Source: Paracoccus stylophorae (GTDB lineage Bacteria; Pseudomonadota; Alphaproteobacteria; Rhodobacterales; Rhodobacteraceae). From it: a stretch of 64,000 nt of DNA. The position numbers were made by a program, and so were the translations under genes. Below the pieces are notes generated by a model. It was not told the DNA's origin, made no database searches, and saw only the letters and a program-made list of their open reading frames with translations. Each line of letters opens with the position of its first letter. Within the stretch, counting starts at the first letter, position 1. The stretch spans positions 1,593,001 through 1,657,000 of the forward strand of contig NZ_CP067134.1 in assembly GCF_028553765.1 (NCBI RefSeq), given 5' to 3'. Of the stretch, positions 19,143 through 27,423 are shown in pieces.

Positions 19143-19197
19143 GCGGGAAATCCGACGCGCTAACCTGCGCGTCGAACCACAGGCGAGAGAATTCAGA

Positions 19198-20247
19198 ATG
19201 GCGGAAAACAACGCTCCGGGCGTCTATCGGGCGCTGTTCGGAGAGCTTGACGACGACACGAGGCGCCGATTTGGCCTGCCGGTGCCCGACCGCACGTCCG
19301 CGAGGGACGAACAGACGATGTCGCGGGACCCGAAACGGAAAAAGCCCGTGTCGCTGTGGCAGTTGCGCGGCGGCGATGTGGTCGCCATCGTCAAGTCCAC
19401 CGTGCAGCAGATCGGCGAGGATCGGGTGACGGCGGTCGCCGGGGGCGTGACCTTTTTCGGGCTTCTGTCGCTGTTCCCGGCGATCACCGCCTTCGTGTCG
19501 ATCTATGGTCTGGCCGCCGACCCGGCGACGATCACGCGCCATCTGGACATGCTGGACAAGCTTCTGCCGCAGGGGGCGCTGGACATCATCCGCACGCAGG
19601 TCGAATCCATCGCATCCTCGCCCGACGCGGCGCTGTCGATGGCCGGGATCGTGGGCCTGCTGGTCGCGATCTATTCCGCCAATGGCGGGATGAAGGCGCT
19701 GCTGTCGGCCCTGAACGTGGCGTTCTTCCAGACCGAGACCCGGGGGTTCCTGCGTCTGAACCTCGTGGCCATGGGGTTCACCCTTGGCGGGCTGGTGATG
19801 CTGGCGCTGATGCTGGGCGTGGTCGCGGTCATCCCGATCCTGTTGCAGTGGATTCCGCTGCCCGAGGACAGCCGGAACCTGGTGTCGCTGCTGCGCTGGC
19901 CGATCCTGTTCGTGGTGCTGCTGCTGGCGCTGGCGGCCGTCTATCGGTGGGGGCCGGCGGTGCCCAACTCGCGCTGGCGCTGGATCTCGCCCGGTGCGCT
20001 GTTCGCGGGGGTGGCGCTGGTCGTCGCGTCGATGCTGTTCAGCTGGTATGCATCGAATTTTGCCAATTACAACGAAACCTATGGCTCGCTTGGCGCGGCG
20101 ATCGGCCTGATGATGTGGCTGTGGCTGAGCGCCACGATCATCCTGATCGGGGCCGAACTGAATTCCGAGATCGAACGCCACATGCGCCGCATGGCCGGCG
20201 TCGAATCGCCCGGACCCAGGGACGCCGTGAGCGGGGGAGGCGCATGA
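19198..20247 (+). CDS. yihY: YihY/BrkB family inner membrane protein
   Basis: A 349-residue protein. A cytoplasmic N-terminus of about 70 residues leads into the YihY/BrkB domain (about 70-325) with five or six membrane segments. Landmarks are VAGGVTFFGLLSLFPAITAFVS-type first helix, NGGMKALLSALN, and FNYNETYGSLGAAIGLMMWLW-type last segments (here FANYNETYGSLGA). Once misnamed RNase BN, the family's transport role is not settled. ATG 19198 is chosen over the frame open to 19090. Its TGA overlaps the ATG of the SMR exporter. Confidence 0.92.
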   Translation: MAENNAPGVYRALFGELDDDTRRRFGLPVPDRTSARDEQTMSRDPKRKKPVSLWQLRGGDVVAIVKSTVQQIGEDRVTAVAGGVTFFGLLSLFPAITAFVSIYGLAADPATITRHLDMLDKLLPQGALDIIRTQVESIASSPDAALSMAGIVGLLVAIYSANGGMKALLSALNVAFFQTETRGFLRLNLVAMGFTLGGLVMLALMLGVVAVIPILLQWIPLPEDSRNLVSLLRWPILFVVLLLALAAVYRWGPAVPNSRWRWISPGALFAGVALVVASMLFSWYASNFANYNETYGSLGAAIGLMMWLWLSATIILIGAELNSEIERHMRRMAGVESPGPRDAVSGGGA

Positions 20248-20582
20248 CCGGTTCGCCCTATATCCCGCTGATTCTGGCAATCGCGCTGGAGGTGGTGGGA
20301 ACCTCGTTTCTGCAAAGATCGGCGCAGTTCACCCGTCTGTGGCCGACCGTCGGGATGGCGGTGTGCTATCTGGGCAGCTTCTATCTGCTGTCGCTGACGC
20401 TGCGGATGCTGCCTTTGGGCGTCGCCTATGCGATCTGGAGCGCGTTGGGCATCGTGCTGGTCGCGCTGATCGGGCTGCTGATGTTCGGGCAGCGGCTGGA
20501 TCTGCCTGCGGTGATCGGGCTGGCGCTGATCGTGGCCGGGGTGGTCGTGATAAACCTGTTTTCGAAGACCATCGGACATTAA
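20244..20582 (+). CDS. small multidrug resistance (SMR) exporter, EmrE/QacE type
   Basis: A 112-residue protein with four membrane helices. Glu16 in ILAIALEVVGTS matches the essential Glu14 of EmrE, which binds cations and protons in an antiparallel dimer. YAIWSALGIVLVALIG (about residues 60-75) is the family's third-helix signature. GGGGGAGG lies just before the ATG, which overlaps the yihY stop (ATGA). Members export quaternary ammonium compounds, guanidinium or polyamines; which one cannot be told. The last codons KTIGH-stop are part of a 16-base tandem repeat. Confidence 0.92.
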   Translation: MTGSPYIPLILAIALEVVGTSFLQRSAQFTRLWPTVGMAVCYLGSFYLLSLTLRMLPLGVAYAIWSALGIVLVALIGLLMFGQRLDLPAVIGLALIVAGVVVINLFSKTIGH

Positions 20583-20613
20583 GACCGTCGGCCATTAAGA
20601 CCGTCGGCATTAA
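20567..20613 (+). repeat. three tandem copies of a 16-base unit across a convergent gene end
   Basis: Units GACCATCGGACATTAA (20567-20582), GACCGTCGGCCATTAA (20583-20598) and GACCGTCGGCATTAA (20599-20613, one base shorter). The first contains the stop of the SMR gene; unit two repeats a KTVGH-stop reading of it; the third contains the stop of the convergent OmpA-like gene (20610-20612). Confidence 0.85.
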
Positions 20614-22331
20614 CGCTCGGTCAGTTTCAGTTCGATCCGGCGGTTCTGCGCGCGACCCTCGGCAGTGTCGCCCTCGGCCACGGGGCGGGTGTCGGCGAAA
20701 CCCGCCGCGGCCAGACGGTTGGCGGGAAAGCCCAGCTCGTCGATCATGTAGCGCACGACCGCCAGCGCGCGACCCTGGCTGAGTTCCCAGTTGTCGCGAT
20801 ACCGGCCCGTTCCCGACAGGGGCGTGCTGTCGGTGTGCCCGTCCACGCGGATGATCCAGTCGATGTCCTGCGGGATGTCATCCGCAATTTCGGACAGCAT
20901 CCGGGCGACGCCGGCGATCTGGTCGCGCCCGGCCGGCGACAGCGTCGCCTCGCCCGGTGCGAACAGCACTTCGGACTGGAACACAAAGCGGTCGCCCACG
21001 ATCTGCACGCCTTCGCGTCCCGACAGGATTTGCGAAAGCCGACCGAAGAATTCCGACCGGTATCGCGCCAGATCGCGCGCCTCTTCCTCGGCCTTCAGGC
21101 GCGCCTCTTCCTCCAGCGCCAGGCGGCGGTCCTTTTCCTCGGCGGCGCGCAACAGCGCGGCGTTCAGTTGCTGACCCAGATCCTCGACCCGCAATTCCGC
21201 CTCGCGCTGGTCCTCGCCTGCGGTTTCCAGCAGCGCCTGAAGCGATCCCAGCTGCGCGGTCAGCGAGGCGACCTGTTCGTTCAGCAGCGTGACGCGGCGC
21301 TGGCTGTCTTCCGACAGATCCTGCTGTTCGGCAAGCCGTTCACGCGCGGCGGCCAGCAGCGCCGCCTGACGCTCGGCCTCGGTGGCGCTGGCGGCGGCTT
21401 CGTCTGACAATTCGTCGCGGGCGGTTTCGGCTGCGGCCAGCAGGGTCAGCGTTTCCTCGGCCTTCCGGCGGCTTTCCTCCAGCGCCAGCGTCATCGCCGT
21501 CAATTCGCTGTCGGCGCGTTCCAGACGGTCGCGCAGGGTCCGCGCCGCCTCGGCCTCGGCCAGCCGTGCGGCTTCGGCCTCGGTCAGTTGCGACTGCGCC
21601 TGCGCCAGATCCGATTCCAGCGTGGCGATCTGTTGGCCTGCCCCTTCGTTGCGGGCCTGCAAATCCGCGATCAGCGCCTGCAACGCCTCGCGCCGCGCGG
21701 CGGCCAGTCGGGCCTGTTCGGCCTGGGCGTCGATCTCTTCGCGGGCCGAGGCCACCGCCAGTTCGGCGGCCGAGGCGCGGTCGCGCTGTGCGTCCAGTTC
21801 GCTCTGCAAGCTCTGTGCCTGCGCCTCGGCCCGCTCGCGGTCGGCGGCGCGCGCGGCCATTAAAGCGGCCACCCCGGCCTCGAAATCGGTCAACCGGGAC
21901 CGGGCCCGTTCCAACTGGTCGCGGTTGGCCTCAAGCTGGTTGTTCAGCCGGATGATGCGGGCGGCGCGGTCGCGGGCCTCGGCCTCGGTCTGGGCCAGCG
22001 CCTCTTCGGCAGAACGCGCGCGGATGGCCTGATCGGCAAGCCGGTCTTGCAGGTCTTCCTCGCGCCCCTCGGACGCGGTCAGGGCATCGCCAAGTGCTGC
22101 GACCTGTCGGCCCAGATCGCGCAATTGCCGTTCCTGACGCGAGATGGTCGTGTCCTGATCGGCAATCGTGTCGTCCTTGGTGCTGATCTGTTCGCGCAGC
22201 ACCGACTGCACGATCATGAAGATCGTCAGGACGAACATCAGCACCATCAGCAGGGCCGTCATCGCATCGACGAAACCCGGCCAGATCGTGGACGAGAAAC
22301 GGTTTCCCGACGAGGCGCGGTGCAACGCCAT
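20610..22331 (-). CDS. MotB/OmpA-like protein with a long coiled coil
   Basis: A 573-residue protein. Residues 17-42 form one membrane helix with Asp22 (WPGFVDAMTALLMV), like the proton-binding Asp of MotB and ZorB. About residues 45-425 are a nearly unbroken coiled coil rich in Ala, Glu, Arg and Gln. About 435-573 are an OmpA-type peptidoglycan-binding domain with VDGHTDSTP, NWELSQGRA and QNRRIELKL. Topology puts the coil and OmpA domain in the periplasm. It starts one base after the ExbB/MotA-like gene stops, so the two form a stator-like complex. The task it drives is unknown. Usual MotB or ZorB proteins lack such a long coil. Confidence 0.87.
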   Translation of the reverse strand: MALHRASSGNRFSSTIWPGFVDAMTALLMVLMFVLTIFMIVQSVLREQISTKDDTIADQDTTISRQERQLRDLGRQVAALGDALTASEGREEDLQDRLADQAIRARSAEEALAQTEAEARDRAARIIRLNNQLEANRDQLERARSRLTDFEAGVAALMAARAADRERAEAQAQSLQSELDAQRDRASAAELAVASAREEIDAQAEQARLAAARREALQALIADLQARNEGAGQQIATLESDLAQAQSQLTEAEAARLAEAEAARTLRDRLERADSELTAMTLALEESRRKAEETLTLLAAAETARDELSDEAAASATEAERQAALLAAARERLAEQQDLSEDSQRRVTLLNEQVASLTAQLGSLQALLETAGEDQREAELRVEDLGQQLNAALLRAAEEKDRRLALEEEARLKAEEEARDLARYRSEFFGRLSQILSGREGVQIVGDRFVFQSEVLFAPGEATLSPAGRDQIAGVARMLSEIADDIPQDIDWIIRVDGHTDSTPLSGTGRYRDNWELSQGRALAVVRYMIDELGFPANRLAAAGFADTRPVAEGDTAEGRAQNRRIELKLTER

Positions 22332-22332
22332 C

Positions 22333-23745
22333 CTAGCGCCGGTCCCGCGCGATCAACGGGTCTTGCAGCAGATCGTCGCGGAACGGATCGCCGAACCGCG
22401 CGGCCCGGACCGCCCGCGTCAGGACAAGGATGTCCGAGCGCAATTCGGCCACCATCTCGTCGCGGCCCTCGTTCAGATCGGCGACCAGACGGGACAGCGC
22501 GGCCTCGATCCCCGACAGGTCGGGCGGGGGCGCGGCGGGCTGATCGGCGCGCAGCCGCGCCAGTTCCAGCAACCTGTCCTGCCCGTCGGCCATGCGGTTG
22601 ATGCCTTCGGTCAGCGTGGCGATCCGGGCGACCGACGCATCGCCCTCGGCCTCGACCCGATGCGCCAGCGCCTGGATCGCCTCGGCCATGACCACCACAC
22701 GCTCATCCGCCATCGCGGCGGAGTCGTCGCGCGCCTGATCGCGTTCGGCGTGGAACTGCTGCAGACGGTCCATCTGCGCGCCCATCTGCTCCAGAAACCC
22801 TGTCAGCGCCACCTGATCAACCGCGTCGCTGTCCGGTCCTGCCAGGCTGATGCGGGTGAATCCCGACATCCATTCCTCAAGCTCGCGATAGAAGCGATTC
22901 TGCCCGTGGGTGACGAACAGCTCCAGCAGCCCCACCACCAGCGATCCGGCCAGACCCAACAGCGAGGACGAGAACGCCGTCGCCATGCCGCCAAGCTGCG
23001 CCTCCAGCCCCGACATCAGCTTTTCGAACACGTCGATGCCGGATTCGCCGCTTTGCGGCGCCAGCGCGCGTATCGTGTCGACCACCGCCGGAACGGTCGT
23101 GGCGAGGCCATAGAACGTGCCCAGAAGACCAAGGAAAATCAACAGGTTCGCGAGGTATCGCGTGATATCGCGCAACTCCTCGATCCGGGTCGCGACCGAA
23201 TCGAGGATCGAGCGGGCCGAGCCGGTCGAGATCACGCCGCCCGCCGGACCGCGCGTTCCCAACAGCGCGGCCAGCGGTGCCAGCAGCCGGGGCGGAACGT
23301 CGCTGTCGGCCGCGCCGCGCGCGGCGACCCCCTTTTCCACCGCGTTGCGGCGTCGCCCGGCAAAGCGTTCGATCCAGCTGACCGAGCGGACCAGCTGCGC
23401 CACCTGCCAGAAACAGGCCAGGATCCCCAGGGCAAAGACCGTCAGGATCAACCCGTTCAGCCAGCGATTGGCCATGAAGATCGGCAGGATGCGGCCATAG
23501 GCCACGATTCCGCCCGCCAGAACCAGCGCCAGCACGGTCAGCATCAGCAGGATCTGCCGCACAGGTTGCGAGAAATGCAGCGCCGCCGGGGGCGGTGCGC
23601 CGGCGCCGGCGCGCGTGGCCCTGATCCGCCGCGTCGGCAGATGCAGCCGTCCCTGCGGTGTGCGTGTCGTGCCGTCGCGGTCGTCCGGCTGCTGGTCGCT
23701 GTCTGGATCGCTCAAACGTCCGGGTCCCGTGATCGTGGCCGACAT
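22333..23745 (-). CDS. MotA/ExbB-like proton channel subunit
   Basis: A 470-residue protein. A Pro/Arg-rich N-terminus (1-60) is followed by two helices (about 65-85 and 95-117), a cytoplasmic loop, then two more helices: ITRYLANLLIFLGLLGTFYGLATT (about 190-215) and MATAFSSSLLGLAGSLVVGLLEL (about 250-272). GLLGTFYGL and AFSSSLLGL are typical of the MotA/TolQ/ExbB channel fold. The C-terminus (about 290-450) is a long charged helical tail. It is translationally linked to the MotB/OmpA-like gene. Zorya ZorA has a similar build, but no ZorC, ZorD or ZorE gene is near. Confidence 0.87.
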   Translation of the reverse strand: MSATITGPGRLSDPDSDQQPDDRDGTTRTPQGRLHLPTRRIRATRAGAGAPPPAALHFSQPVRQILLMLTVLALVLAGGIVAYGRILPIFMANRWLNGLILTVFALGILACFWQVAQLVRSVSWIERFAGRRRNAVEKGVAARGAADSDVPPRLLAPLAALLGTRGPAGGVISTGSARSILDSVATRIEELRDITRYLANLLIFLGLLGTFYGLATTVPAVVDTIRALAPQSGESGIDVFEKLMSGLEAQLGGMATAFSSSLLGLAGSLVVGLLELFVTHGQNRFYRELEEWMSGFTRISLAGPDSDAVDQVALTGFLEQMGAQMDRLQQFHAERDQARDDSAAMADERVVVMAEAIQALAHRVEAEGDASVARIATLTEGINRMADGQDRLLELARLRADQPAAPPPDLSGIEAALSRLVADLNEGRDEMVAELRSDILVLTRAVRAARFGDPFRDDLLQDPLIARDRR

Positions 23746-23799
23746 CGTGATGGGCCGAGTGTAGGGTGCGGCTTGCCGCTTGCCAAGCGATCCGGACCC

Positions 23800-24360
23800 C
23801 TAGCTTGCCGCGTTCTGGTGCCGCTGCGCAAGCAGCCTGCGCACGTCGTCGGACAGCTGGTCCAGCATCTGGTCGGCCAGACCTATTTCGGCCAGATGGC
23901 GGGCGGTATTGAACAGGTAATCGGCGTTCGGGCCGCGGCCGCCGGCGGCGTGCGCAATGATGCGCGCCTGTTCGTTGACGCACAGCGCACCGGCATATTG
24001 CCAGTGATCGCGCCGCATCACATAGGCGACGGCCTGAACCTGCCGCCCGTCCTCAAGCGACAGCGGCAGGGTCATCTCGCGATAGGCGTCGGTGTCCAGT
24101 TCGCGGTCGCGCAGATACGCCATCACCTCGTCATGGCTGTCGTCGGGAATGCGCAGCGCAAGGCCGCTGCAGATCGCGCCGCGTTCGCGGTCCAGACCCA
24201 GCACCAGACCCGGCGCCTCCTCGGTGCCGCGATAGCGGGTCGAGCGCAGGCAGAACTTGCGGGCATAGCCGGTCAGCCGCGCCTTGACCGTTTCGGCCGG
24301 TTTGAAACCGGGGTCCCACATCAGCGAGCCGTACCCGAAAACCCAGATCGTCCTGTCCAT
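23800..24360 (-). CDS. ChaC-like gamma-glutamylcyclotransferase
   Basis: A 186-residue protein. The fold's substrate loop GYGSLMW is at residues 9-15, and the YLRDRE segment carries the acid expected for catalysis. ChaC proteins cleave glutathione to 5-oxoproline and Cys-Gly in the cytosol. Length fits the ChaC group. ATG 24360 is chosen because the family begins at WVFGYGSLMW; the longer frame to 24708 has no homology. It is a single gene between the ExbB-like gene and tyrA, with 125 bases before tyrA. Confidence 0.9.
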   Translation of the reverse strand: MDRTIWVFGYGSLMWDPGFKPAETVKARLTGYARKFCLRSTRYRGTEEAPGLVLGLDRERGAICSGLALRIPDDSHDEVMAYLRDRELDTDAYREMTLPLSLEDGRQVQAVAYVMRRDHWQYAGALCVNEQARIIAHAAGGRGPNADYLFNTARHLAEIGLADQMLDQLSDDVRRLLAQRHQNAAS

Positions 24361-24485
24361 CGCCGCCAAACCTTTCCTCGGGCCGGAAACTAGGACACCG
24401 GCCGGGCAGAGAAAAGCCCCCGCGTGACGCCGCATGCAGGCCGGGCGCGAATCGTGCGGCGGCGGCGTGCGACAGGGGCGGCGGG

Positions 24486-25412
24486 TCAGGGCTTGGGGGT
24501 CATGGCCACGCGGCCGAAATCGGGGGCCTCGGTGTCCTGTCCGGCCTCGATGATGCCGCGACGGATCGCCCGCGTGCGGGTGAAATAGTCGAACAGCTGC
24601 TGGCCGTCCTCCATCCGGATGGCGCGTTGCAGCATGAACAGCTCCTCGGTGAAGCGGCCCAGAATGTCCAGCGTGGCGTCGCGGTTGTGCAGGAAAACGT
24701 CGCGCCACATGGTCGGATCGCTGGCCGCGATCCGGGTAAAGTCGCGAAACCCGGCGGCGGAATACTGGATCACCTCTTCATCGGTGACGCGGCGCAGGTG
24801 ATCGGCTACCCCGACCATCGTATAGGCGATCAGATGCGGCGCGTGGCTGGTCACCGCCAGGACCAGATCGTGATGACCCGCCTCCATCGTGTCGGTCTTG
24901 GCGCCCATCGCACGGACCAGACCCGACAGCCGCGCGACGGCCTCGGGATCGCTGTCGGGCAGGGGGGTCAGCAGCCACCAGCGGTTACGAAACAGCGTCG
25001 CAAAGCCCGAGCGGGGGCCGGAATGTTCGGTTCCGGCAAGCGGATGACCGGGGATGAAATGCACGCCCTGCGGGATATGCGGGCCGACCGCGTCGATGAC
25101 CGACTGCTTGACCGAGCCGACATCGGTGATCGTCGCCCCCGTCTTCAGATGCGGACTGATCGCCGCCGCGACATCGCCCATCGCGCCCACCGGCACGGCC
25201 AGCACCACCAGATCCGCACCCGCGACCGCCGCCTCGGCGCTGTCCTCGATCCGGTCGCACAGGCCGATCTCGCGCGCGATGTCGCGCGTCTCCGCGCTGC
25301 GGGCAAAGCCCACGATCTCACGGGCAAGCCCGCCCTCGCGCATCGCATGGGCCATCGAACCGGCGATCAGCCCCAGCCCGATCAGCGCGACGCGATCATA
25401 GATCACGCTCAT
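24486..25412 (-). CDS. tyrA: prephenate/arogenate dehydrogenase family protein
   Basis: A 308-residue NAD(P)-dependent enzyme of tyrosine synthesis. It has a Rossmann motif GLGLIAGS (residues 12-19), the catalytic-region motif GHPLAGTEHSGP (122-133) and EAGHHDLVLAVTSHAPHLIAY further on. It is monofunctional: there is no chorismate mutase or ACT domain. Many alphaproteobacterial members accept arogenate or both substrates, so the exact substrate is open. Its ATG overlaps the hisC stop (25409-25412), a common hisC-tyrA pairing in this group. Confidence 0.93.
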   Translation of the reverse strand: MSVIYDRVALIGLGLIAGSMAHAMREGGLAREIVGFARSAETRDIAREIGLCDRIEDSAEAAVAGADLVVLAVPVGAMGDVAAAISPHLKTGATITDVGSVKQSVIDAVGPHIPQGVHFIPGHPLAGTEHSGPRSGFATLFRNRWWLLTPLPDSDPEAVARLSGLVRAMGAKTDTMEAGHHDLVLAVTSHAPHLIAYTMVGVADHLRRVTDEEVIQYSAAGFRDFTRIAASDPTMWRDVFLHNRDATLDILGRFTEELFMLQRAIRMEDGQQLFDYFTRTRAIRRGIIEAGQDTEAPDFGRVAMTPKP

Positions 25413-26500
25413 CCGTCCCTCCGATCCGCCATGAAGCGGCCAAGGCAGTCAAGCACGCGGCCGCAGCCGTCGGGATCGCCCACGGTGATGCGCAGCGCGT
25501 TGGGCAAGCCGTAGCCGCCCACGCGGCGCACAAGGATGCCGTCATGTCTCAGCGCGGCGTCGGCAGCCTCGGCCTGGGCCGCGTCCGCGAAACGCGCCAG
25601 CACGAAATTGGTGAAGCTTTCGTCGCAGGCGATGCCCATTGCGATCAGCCCCTGACGCATCCTGTCGCGCATCCTTGCGTTCAGATCGGCGCAATCGGCG
25701 ATGAAACCGGTGTCGCGGATGGCGGCCTCGGCGGCGGCAAGCTGCGCGTTCGACAGGTTGAAGGGCTGGCGTATGCGGTTCAGCACGTCGATGATGTCGC
25801 GCTGCGCATAGCCCCATCCGATCCGCAGCCCGCCCAGCCCGTGGATCTTAGAGAAGGTGCGGGTCATGACGACGTTCGGATGCCGGTCGACCAGCGACGC
25901 GCCCCCATCCGCATCGCCCGAAAATTCCGTATAGGCGCCGTCATGGACCAGGATCACATGGGCGGGCAGACCGTCCACCAGGTGCTGCAATTCATCCTGG
26001 CCCAGCATGGTGCCGGTGGGGTTCGCGGGGTTGGCGATGAACACGATCCGGGTCCGGTCGGTCACGGCGGCAAGGATCGCGCCCACGTCGATGCGGCGGT
26101 CGGTTTCGGGCACGGTGACGGGTTCGGCGCCGACCATCCGCGCCAGAATCGGATACATCGAGAATCCGTGCCGCGTGGTGATGACCTGATCGCCCACCCC
26201 GGCATAGGCATGGGTGACGAATTGCAGCACCTCGTCCGATCCGACGCCGCAGACGATCCGGTCGGGGTCCAGCCCGTGCACCTCGCCGATCGCGCGGCGC
26301 AGGCCTGCATGATCGGTCGCGGGATAGCGGTGCAGATCCGCGGCGGCCGCCACAAACGCCGCCCGCGCCCGTTCGCTGCATCCAAGCGGATTTTCGTTCG
26401 ACGACAGTTTCAGCACCCGGTCATGTCCCGCCAGGCTGCTCTCGCCGCTGACGTAAAGCGCGATCTGCATGATGCCGGGCTGCGGGGTAATCTGGGTCAT
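25409..26500 (-). CDS. hisC: histidinol-phosphate (aromatic) aminotransferase
   Basis: A 363-residue fold-type I PLP enzyme. The Schiff-base Lys218 is in RTFSKIHGLGGLRIGWG. ANPANPTGT (157-165) carries the cofactor Asn, and SSNENPLG (33-40) is the N-terminal family motif. HisC converts imidazole-acetol phosphate to histidinol phosphate. Its coupling to tyrA suggests that it also, or mainly, transaminates prephenate or aromatic keto acids. Length is normal. The gene is first of the two on the minus strand, and the 337 bases upstream also serve the divergent rplO. Confidence 0.94.
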   Translation of the reverse strand: MTQITPQPGIMQIALYVSGESSLAGHDRVLKLSSNENPLGCSERARAAFVAAAADLHRYPATDHAGLRRAIGEVHGLDPDRIVCGVGSDEVLQFVTHAYAGVGDQVITTRHGFSMYPILARMVGAEPVTVPETDRRIDVGAILAAVTDRTRIVFIANPANPTGTMLGQDELQHLVDGLPAHVILVHDGAYTEFSGDADGGASLVDRHPNVVMTRTFSKIHGLGGLRIGWGYAQRDIIDVLNRIRQPFNLSNAQLAAAEAAIRDTGFIADCADLNARMRDRMRQGLIAMGIACDESFTNFVLARFADAAQAEAADAALRHDGILVRRVGGYGLPNALRITVGDPDGCGRVLDCLGRFMADRRDG

Positions 26501-26837
26501 TGGGCCTATCCTTCGGTCGGCGCCGGTCTAATCGGCGCGCCCGTTCATTGGAAGTGGCGAATTTCTTTGCCCTCGCCCGCCGGCTGTCCGATAAGACCCG
26601 CGTCACGAGTTGGTGGATCGCATGATCGACATCTATCGCAACGCGATGCGCACCGGCTGAGCGCGATCCTGTCGTGACCGGCCGTTCCACCGGGCCTGCG
26701 GTCACGCTGGACGGTTGACCGCGCCGCCCGGCTTGGCTATCAGCGCGCGGTGCCCGAAAGGGCGACGATTCAGTGAAAGAGAATGCCGTGGCCATCCTGT
26801 CTCGCTTCGGGGATGTGTCCGGCCAAGGAGAAGCGAC
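26501..26837. other. 337-base gap between hisC and rplO
   Basis: No convincing gene is here. A TTG-started frame of 25 codons and a 12-codon ATG frame overlap at about 26622, but neither has support. The rplO-side half has a promoter-like pair (26715-26743) and a GAAA-tetraloop hairpin GCCC/GGGC (26752-26763). In most relatives rpmD or another spc-operon gene precedes rplO; it is missing here. Confidence 0.6.
26715..26743 (+). promoter_or_regulatory. candidate promoter of rplO-secY-adk
   Basis: TTGACC (26715-26720) and TATCAG (26738-26743) with a 17-base spacer, about 95 bases before rplO. It gives this ribosomal segment its own start of transcription, as needed since the usual upstream spc genes are absent. 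Confidence 0.55.
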
Positions 26838-27314
26838 ATGAAACTGCACGAAATTCACGACAACGAAGGCGCGAACCGCAAGAAAAAGCGGGTGGCGCGC
26901 GGCCCCGGCTCGGGCAAGGGCAAGACCGCCGGCCGCGGCATCAAGGGTCAGAAATCGCGTTCGGGCGTGGCCCTGGGCGGATACGAAGGCGGCCAGATGC
27001 CGCTGTATCGCCGCCTGCCCAAGCGCGGCTTTACCGCACCGAACGCGAAATCCTTTGCGGTCATCAATCTGGGTCAGCTGCAAGGCTTCGTCGATGCCGG
27101 CCGGCTGGACGCCAATGCCGACGTGACCGAAGATGCGCTGGTCGAGGCGGGCATCGTCCGCCGCAAGCTGGACGGTGTGCGGCTGCTGGCCAAGGGCGAG
27201 CTGAAGGCGGCGCTGAACATCTCGGTCACCGGCGCCTCGAAGGCGGCGGTCGAGGCGGTCGAGAAGGCGGGCGGCAAGGTGACGCTGCCGGCGGCACCCG
27301 CGGCGGCGGAATAA
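26838..27314 (+). CDS. rplO: 50S ribosomal protein L15
   Basis: A 158-residue protein starting [18 protein letters not shown], with the rRNA-binding [20 protein letters not shown] segment (about 22-41) and [21 protein letters not shown] is 8 bases before the ATG. It begins the block that continues with secY, as in the spc operon. The gene before it on this strand is not rpmD or rpsE: a minus-strand hisC lies upstream, so the operon is split at this point. Confidence 0.98.
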   Translation: MKLHEIHDNEGANRKKKRVARGPGSGKGKTAGRGIKGQKSRSGVALGGYEGGQMPLYRRLPKRGFTAPNAKSFAVINLGQLQGFVDAGRLDANADVTEDALVEAGIVRRKLDGVRLLAKGELKAALNISVTGASKAAVEAVEKAGGKVTLPAAPAAAE

Positions 27315-27318
27315 GCTG

Positions 27319-27347
27319 TTGAACGGGGCGCCCGCGCCCCATAGATA
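27319..27347 (+). promoter_or_regulatory. candidate secY promoter whose spacer is a hairpin
   Basis: TTGAAC (27319-27324) and TAGATA (27342-27347) are 17 bases apart. The spacer itself is GGGGCG-CCCG-CGCCCC plus one base, a 6-bp hairpin that may act as a weak attenuator of readthrough from rplO. It begins 5 bases after the rplO stop. Confidence 0.45.
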
Positions 27348-27365
27348 GCGAACAGGATTTTCCAG

Positions 27366-27399
27366 GCGCCGCCGGTCCCCGGAAACGGGTCGGCGGCGC
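27366..27399 (+). other. large stem-loop in the secY leader
   Basis: Outer stem GCGCCGCC/GGCGGCGC (27366-27373, 27392-27399) encloses an inner CCCG-GAAA-CGGG hairpin (27378-27389) with a GNRA tetraloop. It ends 24 bases before the secY start. Possible regulatory or stabilising structure; function not known. Confidence 0.5.
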
Positions 27400-27423
27400 T
27401 GTCATGACACGGGACGGATTTAC

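Noticed and set aside
20610..23745. Zorya anti-phage system
   Set aside because: Only ZorA/ZorB-like components are present. There is no ZorC, ZorD (helicase) or ZorE (nuclease) gene, and the MotB-like protein has a long coil that ZorB lacks.
22168..24393. A 741-codon open frame opposite the ExbB/OmpA pair and ChaC gene
   Set aside because: It is antisense to three supported genes and has no recognisable domain.
26601..26660. Two tiny overlapping frames upstream of rplO
   Set aside because: They have 25 and 12 codons, a TTG start for the first, no clear ribosome-binding site, and no recognised product.
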